Source: Actinomycetes bacterium
GTDB taxonomy: Bacteria; Actinomycetota; Actinomycetes; Actinomycetales; Dermabacteraceae
Direction: 5' to 3'
Assembly (NCBI GenBank): GCA_023389045.1
Contig: JAEWEZ010000014.1
Coordinates: forward strand, 1 to 64,000
DNA length: 64,000 nucleotides
This document shows, in pieces, positions 25,927-35,724 of this stretch; within the stretch, counting starts at the first letter, position 1, and each line of letters opens with the position of its first letter. Under the pieces are notes generated by a model. That model made no database searches. It was not told the origin of the DNA and saw nothing but the letters and a program-made list of their open reading frames with translations. The position numbers were made by a program, and so were the translations under genes.

Positions 25927-26847
25927 GTGCTCACCCCCCTCGACTTCCTGAACGACCTGACCAACCCGCTGTTGGTCTTCCTGCCCAAGGCGCTGTTCGT
26001 CTCGGTGCTCAGCGCGCTGGTGTGTGCCGTCGTCGGCACCCACGTGGTGCTGCGCGGCATGACCTTCATCGGTGACGCCGTGGCGCACGCCGTGTTCCCC
26101 GGTATCGCCGTGGCCTTCGTGCTGCAGGGTTCCCTGCTGCTCGGTGGCGTGATCGCCGGTGTGCTCACCGCCGTGCTGATCGCCCTCTTTGGGCAGCATC
26201 GGCGGCTGCGTGAGGACAGCGTGATCGGCGTGTTCTTCGTGGCCGCCTTCGCCCTCGGCATCGTGATCATGTCGCGCGCGCCCGGCTATGCCGGCTCGCT
26301 GCAGTCCTTCCTCTTCGGTTCGATCACCGGTATTCCCGACGGCACCCTGGTGCTTTCTGCGGTGTTCGCCGCGGGCGTGCTCCTGGTGCTGATGTTCATG
26401 CATCGCGACCTGGTCGCGGTGGGTATGGACCGCGGTTATGCGGCGGCGATCGGTCTGCCGGTGCTTATGCTCGATGTGCTTCTCAGCGTGCTGGTCACGC
26501 TCGCGGTGGTCATGAGTATTCAGACCATCGGCAACATCCTGGTGATCGCCCTGCTGGTGACCCCGGCGGCGACGGCGCGTCTGCTCACCGAGCGGGTGGT
26601 GCCGATGATGGCTCTGGCGGCAACCACGGGTGCGGTGAGCGCGGTGCTTGGCATCTACCTGTCGTGGTCTTTGGACCTGCCGACGGGCGGCACCATCGTG
26701 CTCGTGACCACCCTGCTGTTCGTGCTGGCCTGGCTGCTGAGCCCGCGGCACGGGGTACTGCGGATGCTGATGTCCGGGCGTCGCGCCTCGGTGAAGGTCA
26801 GCGATGATGCGCCGAAGCCGGAGGCTGCTGCCGCGCCTGTGGCTTGA
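25927..26847 (+). CDS. Anchored repeat-type ABC transporter, permease subunit
   Basis: A metal ABC-3 family permease (ZnuB/MntC type) of about 306 residues with around eight hydrophobic segments. Diagnostic blocks are VGTHVVLRGMTFIGDAVAHAVFPG and VIALLVTPAATARLLTER near the coupling region. I chose GTG at 25927, preceded by GAGAGA; the frame is open to 25858 but that overlaps the ATPase end. Last gene of the five-gene metal-uptake unit starting at 20462. Confidence 0.93.
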   Translation: MLTPLDFLNDLTNPLLVFLPKALFVSVLSALVCAVVGTHVVLRGMTFIGDAVAHAVFPGIAVAFVLQGSLLLGGVIAGVLTAVLIALFGQHRRLREDSVIGVFFVAAFALGIVIMSRAPGYAGSLQSFLFGSITGIPDGTLVLSAVFAAGVLLVLMFMHRDLVAVGMDRGYAAAIGLPVLMLDVLLSVLVTLAVVMSIQTIGNILVIALLVTPAATARLLTERVVPMMALAATTGAVSAVLGIYLSWSLDLPTGGTIVLVTTLLFVLAWLLSPRHGVLRMLMSGRRASVKVSDDAPKPEAAAAPVA

Positions 26848-26935
26848 GGTGGCTGTGGGCTGAGGTGCTGCGGGCTGAGGACCCTGGCCCGAGGTGCCCC
26901 GATGTACGCGGGCCACTCCAGCACCGCCGTGCCGC

Positions 26936-28639
26936 TCAGGTGCCGCAGAAGGTCACGATCTGTTCCGACCCCTCCCCGGCGGTCTCGAGGTCCTCGAGGC
27001 CGCCGTGGTGCGTATAGGGGTCGCGTACGGCGGTGAGGATGCGTTCGACGGGTTCGAGGTCCCCGGCCTCGGCGTGCATGAGCGCGCGTTCCAGGTGGGC
27101 GTTGCGGGGGATATAGACGGGGTTCCGACGGGTCATCTCGGCGGCGGCAGCATCGGCTGCGGGGCCGGTGCCGCGCAGGGCCTGCCAGCGGTCGCGCCAT
27201 GCGGGCCACGCGGCATCAGCGTGGAGTGCGGCGAGCGCCGTTTCACCGGCGACCCCGGTGTTCCCGGCACATTCCGCAGAACCGGCAGCCCTCGTCGTCC
27301 CTGCCTCTTCTGCGTCTTCTGCGTCTTCGTCGTTACCGGATTTCCCGCCCTCCTCCGCGAGCGCGCGCAGCGTGAGGGTGTGGTCGGCCTGCACCTTTTC
27401 CATCAGGGTGAAGAGGTCGGCGGCAAGAGCCCGCACCTCCTCCAGACGGCTGAGCGTGGCCGGTTCCGTATCGGCTCCGACGTGGATGCCGAGGCGCGCC
27501 GCCATCTGCCGTGCCCAGGCCAGCAGGAACTGCGGTTCGAAAGCTTCCAGCACAGCGGTAGCTTTCTCGACCGCTGCCTCGGGGTTTTCCGCGTCGATCA
27601 CGGGAAGCAGGGCTTCCGCGCAGCGCGAGAGGTTCCACAGGGCGATCCCGGGCTGGTTCCGATAGGCGTAGCGTCCGCCGGTATCAATCGAGCTGAACAC
27701 CGCCCCGGCACGGTGCACGTCGAGGAAAGCGCAGGGCCCGTAGTCAATGCCCTCGCCCGAGAGGGTCATGTTGTCGGTGTTCATCACGCCGTGCACAAAG
27801 CCGGCCGCCATCCATTGCGCGATCAACTCCGCCTGCGCCGTTGCCACCGCACCCAACAGACCGAGGGCCTGCTCGGGCGCGGGGAGAGCCGCCAGATACG
27901 GGTGGTGACGGTGAATCGCATGGTTCACAAGCGTCTCCAGCACCGTCGGCTCATAACTCCAGGACGCCAGCTGGAGCGTGCCGACCCGCAGGTGGCTTGC
28001 GGCGACGCGCACGGCGAGCGCGCCGGTTTCCGGACGGATACCGCGGCGCGCCTGGATCTTCTCGCCGGTGGTGAGCACGGCGAGGACGCGGGAGGTGGGA
28101 ATCCCCTGGTAGTGAAGGGCTTCGCCGACCACGAGTTCGCGCAGCATCGGGCCGAGGGGGGCTTTGCCGTCGGCGCCGGGGCGGGCAAAGGGTGTGCGTC
28201 CGGCGCCCTTCAGGTGCAGTTCGCGGCGGGCAGCGCGGGTGTCGAGGAAGTCGCCGAGGAGTACGGCGCGACCATCACCCAGCATTGGCACCGCACTGCC
28301 GAACTGGTGGCCGGCATAGGCCTGCGCGGTGGTGGTGGGGGTTTGTGCACGGGCGGTAGTTCCAGAGCTGTTGGTAGATCCAGAGTTGTTAGTAGTTTCA
28401 GCGCTGGTGGTCGTTCCCGGGCCGGGGGTGGGGTCCGGGGTGGGGCCGACGGGGCCTTGCCCGGTGAGCCAGGCGATTCCGTCCGGGGTGCGCAGCTCTT
28501 CAGGGTCGAGGCCGAGCTCGATGGCGAGCTGCTCGTTCAGGTGCACAATGCGCGGCGCAGGCGGGGTGTCGGCACGGTGTGGCACCGAGAGTTCCGGGAC
28601 CGCCTGGGCGTAGGTCTGGTGCAGTGCGGGCAGGCTCAT
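26936..28639 (-). CDS. selO: Protein adenylyltransferase SelO (YdiU family)
   Basis: SelO is a pseudokinase-fold enzyme that AMPylates proteins under redox stress. The 567-residue protein shows YAGHQFGSAVPMLGDGRAVLLG, LHLKGAGRTPFAR, FVHGVMNTDNMTLSGEGIDYGP and the MRRNPxYIPRN-like block MTRRNPVYIPRN. The C-terminus ends FCGT; the Cys stands where eukaryotic SelO has selenocysteine. A low-complexity insert (residues about 63-105, Thr/Pro/Ser rich) interrupts the N-terminal region and is partly encoded by the GGGGCCGACGGGG word. ATG at 28639 has AAGGAGGAG upstream. Probably co-transcribed with the phosphatase 121 nt upstream. Confidence 0.95.
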   Translation of the reverse strand: MSLPALHQTYAQAVPELSVPHRADTPPAPRIVHLNEQLAIELGLDPEELRTPDGIAWLTGQGPVGPTPDPTPGPGTTTSAETTNNSGSTNSSGTTARAQTPTTTAQAYAGHQFGSAVPMLGDGRAVLLGDFLDTRAARRELHLKGAGRTPFARPGADGKAPLGPMLRELVVGEALHYQGIPTSRVLAVLTTGEKIQARRGIRPETGALAVRVAASHLRVGTLQLASWSYEPTVLETLVNHAIHRHHPYLAALPAPEQALGLLGAVATAQAELIAQWMAAGFVHGVMNTDNMTLSGEGIDYGPCAFLDVHRAGAVFSSIDTGGRYAYRNQPGIALWNLSRCAEALLPVIDAENPEAAVEKATAVLEAFEPQFLLAWARQMAARLGIHVGADTEPATLSRLEEVRALAADLFTLMEKVQADHTLTLRALAEEGGKSGNDEDAEDAEEAGTTRAAGSAECAGNTGVAGETALAALHADAAWPAWRDRWQALRGTGPAADAAAAEMTRRNPVYIPRNAHLERALMHAEAGDLEPVERILTAVRDPYTHHGGLEDLETAGEGSEQIVTFCGT

Positions 28640-28760
28640 GCTCCTCCTTCTGCCGGGCTCATCCTCTGCAGAGCCGCCTCGTCAGCAGGACCTCGTAAGC
28701 AGTGTGTCCCGTCGTGCCATCCCTCGTCACGAACGCGTTCCCGGGATCAGCTGCGTCGGC

Positions 28761-29789
28761 TCACCATTCATACCGCAGGTTGCGGGTGGGTCCCACCGAG
28801 GGGATGTCCTGACGCTCCCCCACGGGATGCTCCGGATTCCAGGATCCTCCCTGCACGCCCAGGAGGTCCAGCAGGAGCGGAACCACCTGGTGGCTGCGCA
28901 GCGGACCCGTCCCCGCCAGACGTTCCCGGAGTGCTTCCTCGCAGCCCTCCGGTCCCACGTGATGCAGGAGCAGGAAGGAGCGGCGCACATCCACTTCGTC
29001 TTCACCGTGGCCACCCTCGGGTTTGTGCCCGTGGTCGGTGACCACCGCCACCAGCCATTCCTCGCCCAGCTGCTCGTAGCGTTCACTGACGGCCTTGATC
29101 AGGTACCGCACATGCTCATCGACGGCGGCGATCGACGCCCGGTATTCAGGGGCTGCCGCACCGTGGGCGTGACCGGCCTCGTCCACCCCTTCCAGGTGAA
29201 TGACCATCGCGTCGGGTCCCTCGTGGTTCAGCACCCATGCCGCCCAGGTGGTCACTTCCTGATCGGCACTGACGCAGCCGCGGCTGAAGTCGGAGGCGGA
29301 GAACAGCTGATGCTGCCCGCCGAGCTGCTGGTCAACACGCTGGTGGATCACCGGACCGGGGCCTCGGCGGTCTACCAGGGCGCCCCAGGTGCAGGCGGCG
29401 GCGGTGCGGGCCAATGGGTTGGCGGCCCAGATGCGGGTGAGCACATCGGGGGTGGTGGCCAGGCGGTGGCCGACGAACTCGTTCCACCACACGTTGTTTT
29501 GCTCATGCGTGGTGCCGGTGAGCAGGGAGGCCCAGCCGGGGCCGGAGTCGGTGGGCGGGGTCATCCACACCGGCAGGATGGTGCCGCCATCGAGCAGACG
29601 CGCGAGGGTGCGGGCGGCCGGTTCTGTGCTTGGCGACGGCATCTCGGGGGCGTCGGCGGGTCGGGCTTCAGCGCCGAAACGTGGATCGGCGGGATGGTCG
29701 GGGGCGGCAAAGCCCTCGTGGAGGGTCATGGCGGCGGGCACAGCAAGATCGATTCGCACGCCGTCAAGGCCGATGAGCAGCAGTTTCAC
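28761..29789 (-). CDS. Alkaline phosphatase/nucleotide pyrophosphatase-superfamily protein
   Basis: A 342-residue protein of the type I phosphodiesterase/nucleotide pyrophosphatase fold. LLLIGLDGVR holds the first metal Asp; TPPTDSGPGWASLLTG supplies the nucleophile (Thr or Ser in this segment). HLEGVDEAGHAHG and VVTDHGHKPEGGHGED provide the remaining Asp/His metal ligands. No signal peptide, so probably intracellular. The start is a GTG overlapping the alpha-mannosidase stop (GTGA), placing it in the glycan-degradation operon. It may release phosphate from phosphorylated sugars or nucleotides, but the substrate is unproven. Confidence 0.85.
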   Translation of the reverse strand: MKLLLIGLDGVRIDLAVPAAMTLHEGFAAPDHPADPRFGAEARPADAPEMPSPSTEPAARTLARLLDGGTILPVWMTPPTDSGPGWASLLTGTTHEQNNVWWNEFVGHRLATTPDVLTRIWAANPLARTAAACTWGALVDRRGPGPVIHQRVDQQLGGQHQLFSASDFSRGCVSADQEVTTWAAWVLNHEGPDAMVIHLEGVDEAGHAHGAAAPEYRASIAAVDEHVRYLIKAVSERYEQLGEEWLVAVVTDHGHKPEGGHGEDEVDVRRSFLLLHHVGPEGCEEALRERLAGTGPLRSHQVVPLLLDLLGVQGGSWNPEHPVGERQDIPSVGPTRNLRYEW

Positions 29790-32700
29790 GGGGTCTCCTG
29801 GGGGGTGAGGCGGAGCGAGAGGATCTGGAAGGGGCGCAGGCTGAACTCGACGGGTGCACCGGCGGGGAGGTTCTGTTCGAGGCGGGGCGGCCCGGCGGGG
29901 GACGCGGGGTCGGTGACCTCCTCATCGAGGGGGTCGACGGTGCACAGGCGTGCGAGCGGCAGGCCGAAGCGTGCGGTGACCCGGCCGTGGCTTCCCCGGC
30001 ATTCGTGCAGGCGAACGATCAGGTCGCCGCTGCCGTCAGGGGCGGGGAGGATTGCATCCACCTGCGCGGCGTCGTCATCGAGGGTGAGGAGAGCCTCGGT
30101 GTGCTCCTGCGAGCTGGGCGTGGTGTCAGTGCCGGGGGTGGTGTTGGTGCCGGGGGTGAGGATGAGCGGAAGGTTGAGCTCCTCGCCCGCGCGGGTGGCG
30201 GAGGCTGGGTCGGCCCCGACCAGGATGCTGACCCGGACGGTGCGCCGGCTGCGATCAGCGTGCGGGTCTGGCCAGTTCGGTGCGCGCATGAGGCTCAGGC
30301 GCAGCAGCGTGCCGATCGCTCGGCCACCCCAGATCGGGGCACTCGGCTGGGCGCCGTGCACCGTTTCGGGCGAGGCCCCCTGGACACTGCTCGACACCGT
30401 GGTGGCCAGGGCGTCACCCGTCATGTTGGGCGCGGTCGCGTAGGCCGTTTCGGGCAGATCATTGTGCGCCGTTGCGCTCGGGCTTCCGTCGCCTTCATGC
30501 CAGGGCAGTGCGTCGTAACCGTAGGTGGAATCCCCCACGAGCGCGGCGCCATAGCCGGGTTCGGCCGCAAGCACCCAGCGGTGCATCGGCAGCTCGAACT
30601 TCGCAAACTCCCAGCTCGTGTTCTCGTGCAGGGGGCGCGTGACATGCCCAAACTGGATCTCTGCGAGGGTTTCGCGGGCCTGAACGGCAAGCGGAACAGC
30701 GAGTTTGAGCAGGGTCTCGCGCTCGCGCCAGTCCACGTCGAACTCAAGATCCACACGGGAGGAGCCGGCATCAAGACGGACAATCTGCCGGCATGGGGAA
30801 TCCCCGAGCATCCGCTCCACCGCGACCTCGGCCCGCAGCGGATCATCGACGGTGATCTCCAGGCGGTGCGGAGCGCTCACTCGATGCTGCAGGGGGCTTC
30901 CGCGGTAGTGACGGTCCACGTCCCAGGCATCGAACTCATTGGGCACATCCTCGAACATCTGCAGTTCGGCGGCGCGCGCGTCCGGAGGAATGAGCTCCCG
31001 CTCTGCATGGAGATCACGCAGAGAAGCGAGGGTTCCGTCGGCCCCAATCACTGCGCGGACCAGGCCGTTATCCATCACTACCGTCTCACCCTCCCGCTGC
31101 ACGCGCACCGGCGGGTAGGAGGGAGCCGACGGGTCTGCCGCCTCTGCGCTATCCGCCGCGCACCGTGCCTGCTCAAGCGGGATGAGCGAGGAGCCGGGCA
31201 CGCGCATGAGCTCCAGGGCTCCGTCCACGGCGAGGACGGCGGTGCGCTCATGCCCGGTCGCATTGAGCAGGGTGGCGCTGCCGGTCGGCTGGGCGGCGCC
31301 GGTCGGCTGGGCGGCGCCGGTGGGCTGGGCGCTGTCGCCGCTGGGCTGGGTGCCGTTGCCGGTGAGCAGGGCAAGACCCTGCATCGTTAACTGCTGCGCC
31401 TGCTCCAGAATCCAGGCGTAATCGGCGCGCGCATCTCGATGCACCCAGGCGATCGACGTGCCCGGCAGGATGTCGTGGAACTGCAGAAGAAGGGTGCGCT
31501 GCCACAGGCGGTCCACCTGCTCTTGGTCAATACGCCCCAAGCCCCGGGCTTGCACGAGCGCCCACACCAGTTCGAGCGTGCGCAGGGCATGCTCAGCCCG
31601 TCTATTCCCCTGCTTCATCTCCAGCTGCGAGGTGTACACCCCGCGGTGGAACTCCAGATAGAGCTCGCCACGCTGCGTCGGCGCAGCCGCACCGTAATCC
31701 GCGCGGGCCTCCTCAAAGAAGGCATCCGGACTGCCCATGCGCAGGCGCGGCGAGCCCTCGAGATCCGCGCGGCGTCGCGCCCGTTCAAGCATCGTGGCGG
31801 TTGGCCCGCCGCCACCATCGCCATAGCCGAAGGGGATCACCTGATGCCCGGTGCGGCCCTTATCGCGGTGATCGCGTTCCGCTTTGGCGATCTCATCGGC
31901 GGTGAGCATCGAGTCGTAGCAGTCCACCGGCGGATAGTGGGAGAAGAGGCGGGTCCCGTCGATCCCTTCCCACCAAAAGGTGGTGTGGGGGTAGCGGTTG
32001 ATCTTGGACCAGGAGATTTTCTGCGTCAGGAAGAACTCCTGCCCGATCTGCCGAGCAATCTGCGGAAGCGCCGCCGAATAACCGAAGGAATCCGGAAGCC
32101 AGAGGGTGCGGGAGCGTACGCCCAGTTCACGCTGCATGTACCGGGTGCCGTAGGTGAACTGGCGGATGAGGGCTTCGCCGCCGGGCAGGTTGGCATCGGA
32201 CTCCACCCACATGCCGCCCGAAGGGAACCAGCGCCCCTCGGCGATCCGCCGTCGTACCCGCTCGAAGACGGACGGTTGCGTCTCCTGCAACCAGGCGTAC
32301 TGCTGGGCGCTCGTCGCGGTGAAGGTGAACTCCGGGTAGTCCTCCATGAGTTCATCGACATTGGCGAAGGTGCGCCCCACCTTGCGGATCGTTTCGCGCA
32401 CCGGCCAGAGCCACGCGGAATCAATATGTGCATGCCCAATCGTGGTGATCTGCTGGGCGGAGGCCTCTGCCGGGGCATCGAGCAGCGGGGCGAGCACTGC
32501 CCGTGCAGCCGCGGCGCTGCCGGGAACATCGGTGAGGCTCAGGGCATCAACCATGGCATCCAAGCCGCAGATGATCCGGGCGCGGCGCGTGGAATGCTCG
32601 GGGAGTTCCGCAGCAAGCCCGCGCAGCACATCCACGTCGTGCCAGAGCCCCCAGACCTCCAGGTTCCGCTGCACCAGGCGAGCGGTGCGCAGACAGTAGA

Positions 32701-33229
32701 CGAGATCCTCAGGCGCGGTCAGACGGTCCCCGCGCTCCGTCGGGATCGGCCCGGCCGAGAGCATGTCGGGATTGGCGGCCGCCTCCAGGTACCAGGTGAG
32801 GGGCTCCCCGGCGGCAGCGATGACGGCCCGCCGACGGTTCCGCGAGTTGATCGCTTTGAGCGCGACCCCGTCGGCGTCGAACAGCATCCCCTCGCACTGG
32901 TTCCCCGGCCAGTCATCCACGAAACCGAGGTCAACGTCGAGGAGCACCGGCCCCGTCGGATCCACACCCGCCGTTCCAGGAGCGCAGTCGGGCATAACGC
33001 CCTCAAGCCGGAACCACCAGGTCGACCAGGCTTTCCCCCAGGGGATCGGAAGCTCCGCAGGGGTGTAGGTGGCGTTGAGCGCCTGGCGTGCCGGAACCGG
33101 TTCACCGTCTCCCGGCACTTTCCATACGCTGACCTGCAGCGGGGCAATCTCGCGGTGTACCGCGGGCAGGATCCGTTCGCGCTGGACTCGGTCCACACGG
33201 GCCAGCGCCCGTTTCTCATCATGATGCAC
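29786..33229 (-). CDS. GH38 alpha-mannosidase
   Basis: A 1147-residue retaining alpha-mannosidase. The zinc site begins with IGHAHIDSAWLWP (about residue 265). The nucleophile Asp380 sits in LWLPDSFGYSAALP, and TFWWEGIDGTRLFSHYPP and GYGDGGGGPT are conserved substrate-cleft blocks. The C-terminal beta-sandwich carries a Gly/Ala-Thr linker with AAQPTGAAQPTG repeats near 620-645. GTG at 33229 follows GAGGAGG. No export signal, so it presumably acts on imported mannosides, matching the sugar ABC transporter of this locus. Together with GH4 and GH31 it points to host N-glycan or glycoside scavenging. Confidence 0.95.
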   Translation of the reverse strand: MHHDEKRALARVDRVQRERILPAVHREIAPLQVSVWKVPGDGEPVPARQALNATYTPAELPIPWGKAWSTWWFRLEGVMPDCAPGTAGVDPTGPVLLDVDLGFVDDWPGNQCEGMLFDADGVALKAINSRNRRRAVIAAAGEPLTWYLEAAANPDMLSAGPIPTERGDRLTAPEDLVYCLRTARLVQRNLEVWGLWHDVDVLRGLAAELPEHSTRRARIICGLDAMVDALSLTDVPGSAAAARAVLAPLLDAPAEASAQQITTIGHAHIDSAWLWPVRETIRKVGRTFANVDELMEDYPEFTFTATSAQQYAWLQETQPSVFERVRRRIAEGRWFPSGGMWVESDANLPGGEALIRQFTYGTRYMQRELGVRSRTLWLPDSFGYSAALPQIARQIGQEFFLTQKISWSKINRYPHTTFWWEGIDGTRLFSHYPPVDCYDSMLTADEIAKAERDHRDKGRTGHQVIPFGYGDGGGGPTATMLERARRRADLEGSPRLRMGSPDAFFEEARADYGAAAPTQRGELYLEFHRGVYTSQLEMKQGNRRAEHALRTLELVWALVQARGLGRIDQEQVDRLWQRTLLLQFHDILPGTSIAWVHRDARADYAWILEQAQQLTMQGLALLTGNGTQPSGDSAQPTGAAQPTGAAQPTGSATLLNATGHERTAVLAVDGALELMRVPGSSLIPLEQARCAADSAEAADPSAPSYPPVRVQREGETVVMDNGLVRAVIGADGTLASLRDLHAERELIPPDARAAELQMFEDVPNEFDAWDVDRHYRGSPLQHRVSAPHRLEITVDDPLRAEVAVERMLGDSPCRQIVRLDAGSSRVDLEFDVDWRERETLLKLAVPLAVQARETLAEIQFGHVTRPLHENTSWEFAKFELPMHRWVLAAEPGYGAALVGDSTYGYDALPWHEGDGSPSATAHNDLPETAYATAPNMTGDALATTVSSSVQGASPETVHGAQPSAPIWGGRAIGTLLRLSLMRAPNWPDPHADRSRRTVRVSILVGADPASATRAGEELNLPLILTPGTNTTPGTDTTPSSQEHTEALLTLDDDAAQVDAILPAPDGSGDLIVRLHECRGSHGRVTARFGLPLARLCTVDPLDEEVTDPASPAGPPRLEQNLPAGAPVEFSLRPFQILSLRLTPQETP

Positions 33230-33271
33230 GGAGCCTCCTCGGGGCAGCGTGAGGACGAATCAGCGCAGGAA

Positions 33272-34672
33272 TCAGCGCAGGTAACCGAGTTCGGGGAACT
33301 CGTCGATGGCGGCGGCGAGCGCCTTACGTGCCACACCCACCCCGTCGATCAAGGGGTGCAGGGCCAGCGCCTCAACCGCGAGGTCACGGGAGCCTTCGAG
33401 GGCCGCGCGGATGGTTGTGCGCTCGACGTTTTTGACGCTCGCGACGAGGCCGCGACCGTGATCGGGAACGCCGGAGACGGGCAGGCGGTGCGGTCCGCTG
33501 CTATCGACCAGGCAGGGCACCTCAACCACGGCATCCTCGGGCAGGAAGTCCATGGCGGGGCTGCCGTCACCGGCGGCGTTGGGCACATTGAGGATGAGCT
33601 GTGCGGGGCGGTCGTGGGCGATGGCGTGCATGATCGCGAGGGCAACCCGGTCGTATCCACCGGATTCGAGGTCTTCGTCATCGCGTTCCATGCCGCCGGC
33701 GGCCTCACGGTTGGTGGCCATGTAGGTGGCTTCGCGCTGAAGACGTGTGCGCTCCCAAAGGGCAGCCGCCTCGGCGGGGCTGAGGCTGCCCACCTGGTCG
33801 TAGAAGCCCGACTGCTGCTGCTGAAGGAAGACGCCGCGGGTCGCCTCCGCGCCGGCGTCGGCCTGCACTGTTTCGCGTGCGTAGTAGTAGTAGTGCAGGT
33901 ATTCGTTGGGGATGCAGCCCAGGGTGCGCACCCAGTCGGCCCCGAACAGACGCCCCTCCTCGAAGGATTCGATCAGATCGGGCCGCTCCAGCAGGCGGGG
34001 AAGCACGTCCTGCCCGTCCACGTGAATGCCGCGCAGCCAGCCCAGATGGTTCAGGCCTGCGTAGTCGAGCGTCACGGCGCCACCGCCGGTGCCCACATCG
34101 GCGGTGGTTCCGGCGGGTACGAGCCTGGCACCTTCGAGACTTCCGAGGGCCCGGCGGGCCAGGCCGATCGGGGAATCACAGATGCCGATGACTCGCTTGC
34201 CGAGGATCGCGCTGGTGGCCTCGGTAATCATCCCGGCGGGGTTGGTGAAGTTGATCAGCCACGCCTCCGGGTTCACCTCGCGCAGGGTGCGGGCGAGGTC
34301 AAGGGCGACGGGGATCCCTCGCAGGGCGTAGCTGATGCCGCCAAAGCCAGTGGTTTCCTGCCCCAGAATCCCCAGGCGGTGGGCGATCTGTTCATCGCGG
34401 GCGCGGCCCTCAGTGCCGCCGACGCGGATCGCGGAAAACACGAAATCCACGCCGCGGACGGCCTCGGCGAGCTCCTCGCTCAGCACGATCTCGGGGGCCT
34501 CGGGATCATCCGCGGCCATCGCGGTGAGGATCTTATGCATCGCACGAAGACGAGCGGGGTCTGCATCGTGCAGGCGAAGCTGGGTGATGCGGCCCTCGCT
34601 GCGATCAGCCATCAGGGTGCGGTAGACGAGGGGCACGCGGAATCCACCGCCGCCGAGCAGGGCAAGCTTCAT
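33272..34672 (-). CDS. GH4 family glycosidase (6-phospho-beta-glucosidase type)
   Basis: A 466-residue NAD- and Mn-dependent glycoside hydrolase. The Rossmann start is KLALLGGGGFRVPLVY; NFTNPAGMITEA, the metal Cys of GICDSPIGL and the His of GLNHLGWLRG are the GH4 hallmarks. GH4 enzymes cleave by transient oxidation at C3 and accept 6-phospho or free sugars. No PTS gene is visible here, so the phospho-glucoside assignment is by similarity only. Its ATG overlaps the DeoR-family stop (ATGA). Confidence 0.9.
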   Translation of the reverse strand: MKLALLGGGGFRVPLVYRTLMADRSEGRITQLRLHDADPARLRAMHKILTAMAADDPEAPEIVLSEELAEAVRGVDFVFSAIRVGGTEGRARDEQIAHRLGILGQETTGFGGISYALRGIPVALDLARTLREVNPEAWLINFTNPAGMITEATSAILGKRVIGICDSPIGLARRALGSLEGARLVPAGTTADVGTGGGAVTLDYAGLNHLGWLRGIHVDGQDVLPRLLERPDLIESFEEGRLFGADWVRTLGCIPNEYLHYYYYARETVQADAGAEATRGVFLQQQQSGFYDQVGSLSPAEAAALWERTRLQREATYMATNREAAGGMERDDEDLESGGYDRVALAIMHAIAHDRPAQLILNVPNAAGDGSPAMDFLPEDAVVEVPCLVDSSGPHRLPVSGVPDHGRGLVASVKNVERTTIRAALEGSRDLAVEALALHPLIDGVGVARKALAAAIDEFPELGYLR

Positions 34673-35484
34673 GGGGTCAGTACCTCCGTGGATGCATGGG
34701 CGAGCAGCTCGGCGAGAGCAGGGGCTGCGGTGTCGAGATCTGCGTCGGTGATCAGATGGTCGAGATCGGTAACGTCACCGGCGATAAAGGCGCCGGTTCC
34801 TGGCAGTTTGGAGGCGTCGACAAGCACGGCGGTGGTTCCGGCGACGCGAATAGCGGCGCGTTTGACGGCTACCTGGCGGGTGTCGGTATCGCGGATCAGG
34901 GCGCGGTCGCTGATGCCTGCGCAGCCGAGGAATGCGCGATCTACCTGCAGCGCGCTCAGGGCATCCGAGACGGTCGAACCCTGCGTGCAGCGGTACTCGC
35001 GGTTGTATTCGCCGCCCAAAAGCACGAGGTCCACGCCAGGGGCTCGGCTGAGCAGATCAACGGCGCTCAGGGATGCGGTGATAACGGTGATCGTGCGGTC
35101 GGTCAGGGAACGTGCGAGTTCATGGCAGGTGGTTCCCACGTCGAGGAAGACCGTTTCCCCATCCTCCACCAGGCTCGCAGCGCGCCTGGCGATGCGCTTT
35201 TTCCCCTCGGAGTTACGGGCAAGTACCTGCTCGAAGGGCTCATCGACGGTTTCGGTCTCGCCCATGGTTTCGACAGTGATGGGCAGGGTCGCATCGGGCC
35301 AGAGACGGGCACCCCCGAAAACACGCTCGACATAGCCTTCCTCCGCGAGAACATCGAGGTCGCGGCGGATCGTGACCACGGAGACGCCAAGCTCATCGGC
35401 GAGCTGCGTCGTGGACACCACCCCTTGAGCCCGCAGGAGGTCAAGGAGGTTGGAAAGGCGAGCGGCACGGATCACGATCGCCAC
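34669..35484 (-). CDS. DeoR-family transcriptional regulator of the glycan locus
   Basis: A DeoR-type repressor. The N-terminal winged helix includes LLRAQGVVSTTQLADELGVSVVTIRRDLDVL, and the sugar-phosphate sensor domain carries DVGTTCHELA and LLGGEYNREYRCTQG. GTG at 35484 is chosen because GAGGG sits 5 nt upstream; the frame is open to GTG 35514. It is first in a minus-strand unit with GH4, GH38 and the phosphatase, and divergent from the kinase-transporter unit. A sugar phosphate made by the neighbouring PfkB kinase is a plausible inducer. Confidence 0.9.
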   Translation of the reverse strand: MAIVIRAARLSNLLDLLRAQGVVSTTQLADELGVSVVTIRRDLDVLAEEGYVERVFGGARLWPDATLPITVETMGETETVDEPFEQVLARNSEGKKRIARRAASLVEDGETVFLDVGTTCHELARSLTDRTITVITASLSAVDLLSRAPGVDLVLLGGEYNREYRCTQGSTVSDALSALQVDRAFLGCAGISDRALIRDTDTRQVAVKRAAIRVAGTTAVLVDASKLPGTGAFIAGDVTDLDHLITDADLDTAAPALAELLAHASTEVLTP

Positions 35485-35515
35485 GGTAGCCCTCACCACC
35501 GCCAAAGACAACACA

Positions 35516-35531
35516 AACGAACAGATTCGTT
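35516..35531. promoter_or_regulatory. Candidate DeoR-family operator
   Basis: AACGAA-CAGA-TTCGTT is a perfect 6+6 inverted repeat in the divergent intergenic region, 32 nt upstream of the chosen regulator start and just before a TTGACA (35565-35570) facing the kinase. The position and symmetry suit control of both directions. Confidence 0.55.
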
Positions 35532-35724
35532 CACTTCTGGCGCAGACACCGCCTGTTCACCCAGTTGACACCCCAGGTTGCAACTCTTTTACCGATCGTT
35601 ATTGACCAAAGGTGATCATTTCCGCACACTTAAGGGCGTTGGACGATCAACACTCTGCCCTCATCACCATCCGAGGCTCAGCGCTCAGGCGCACCACGGA
35701 CGGCCACCGCAGAACGGAGCAGCC

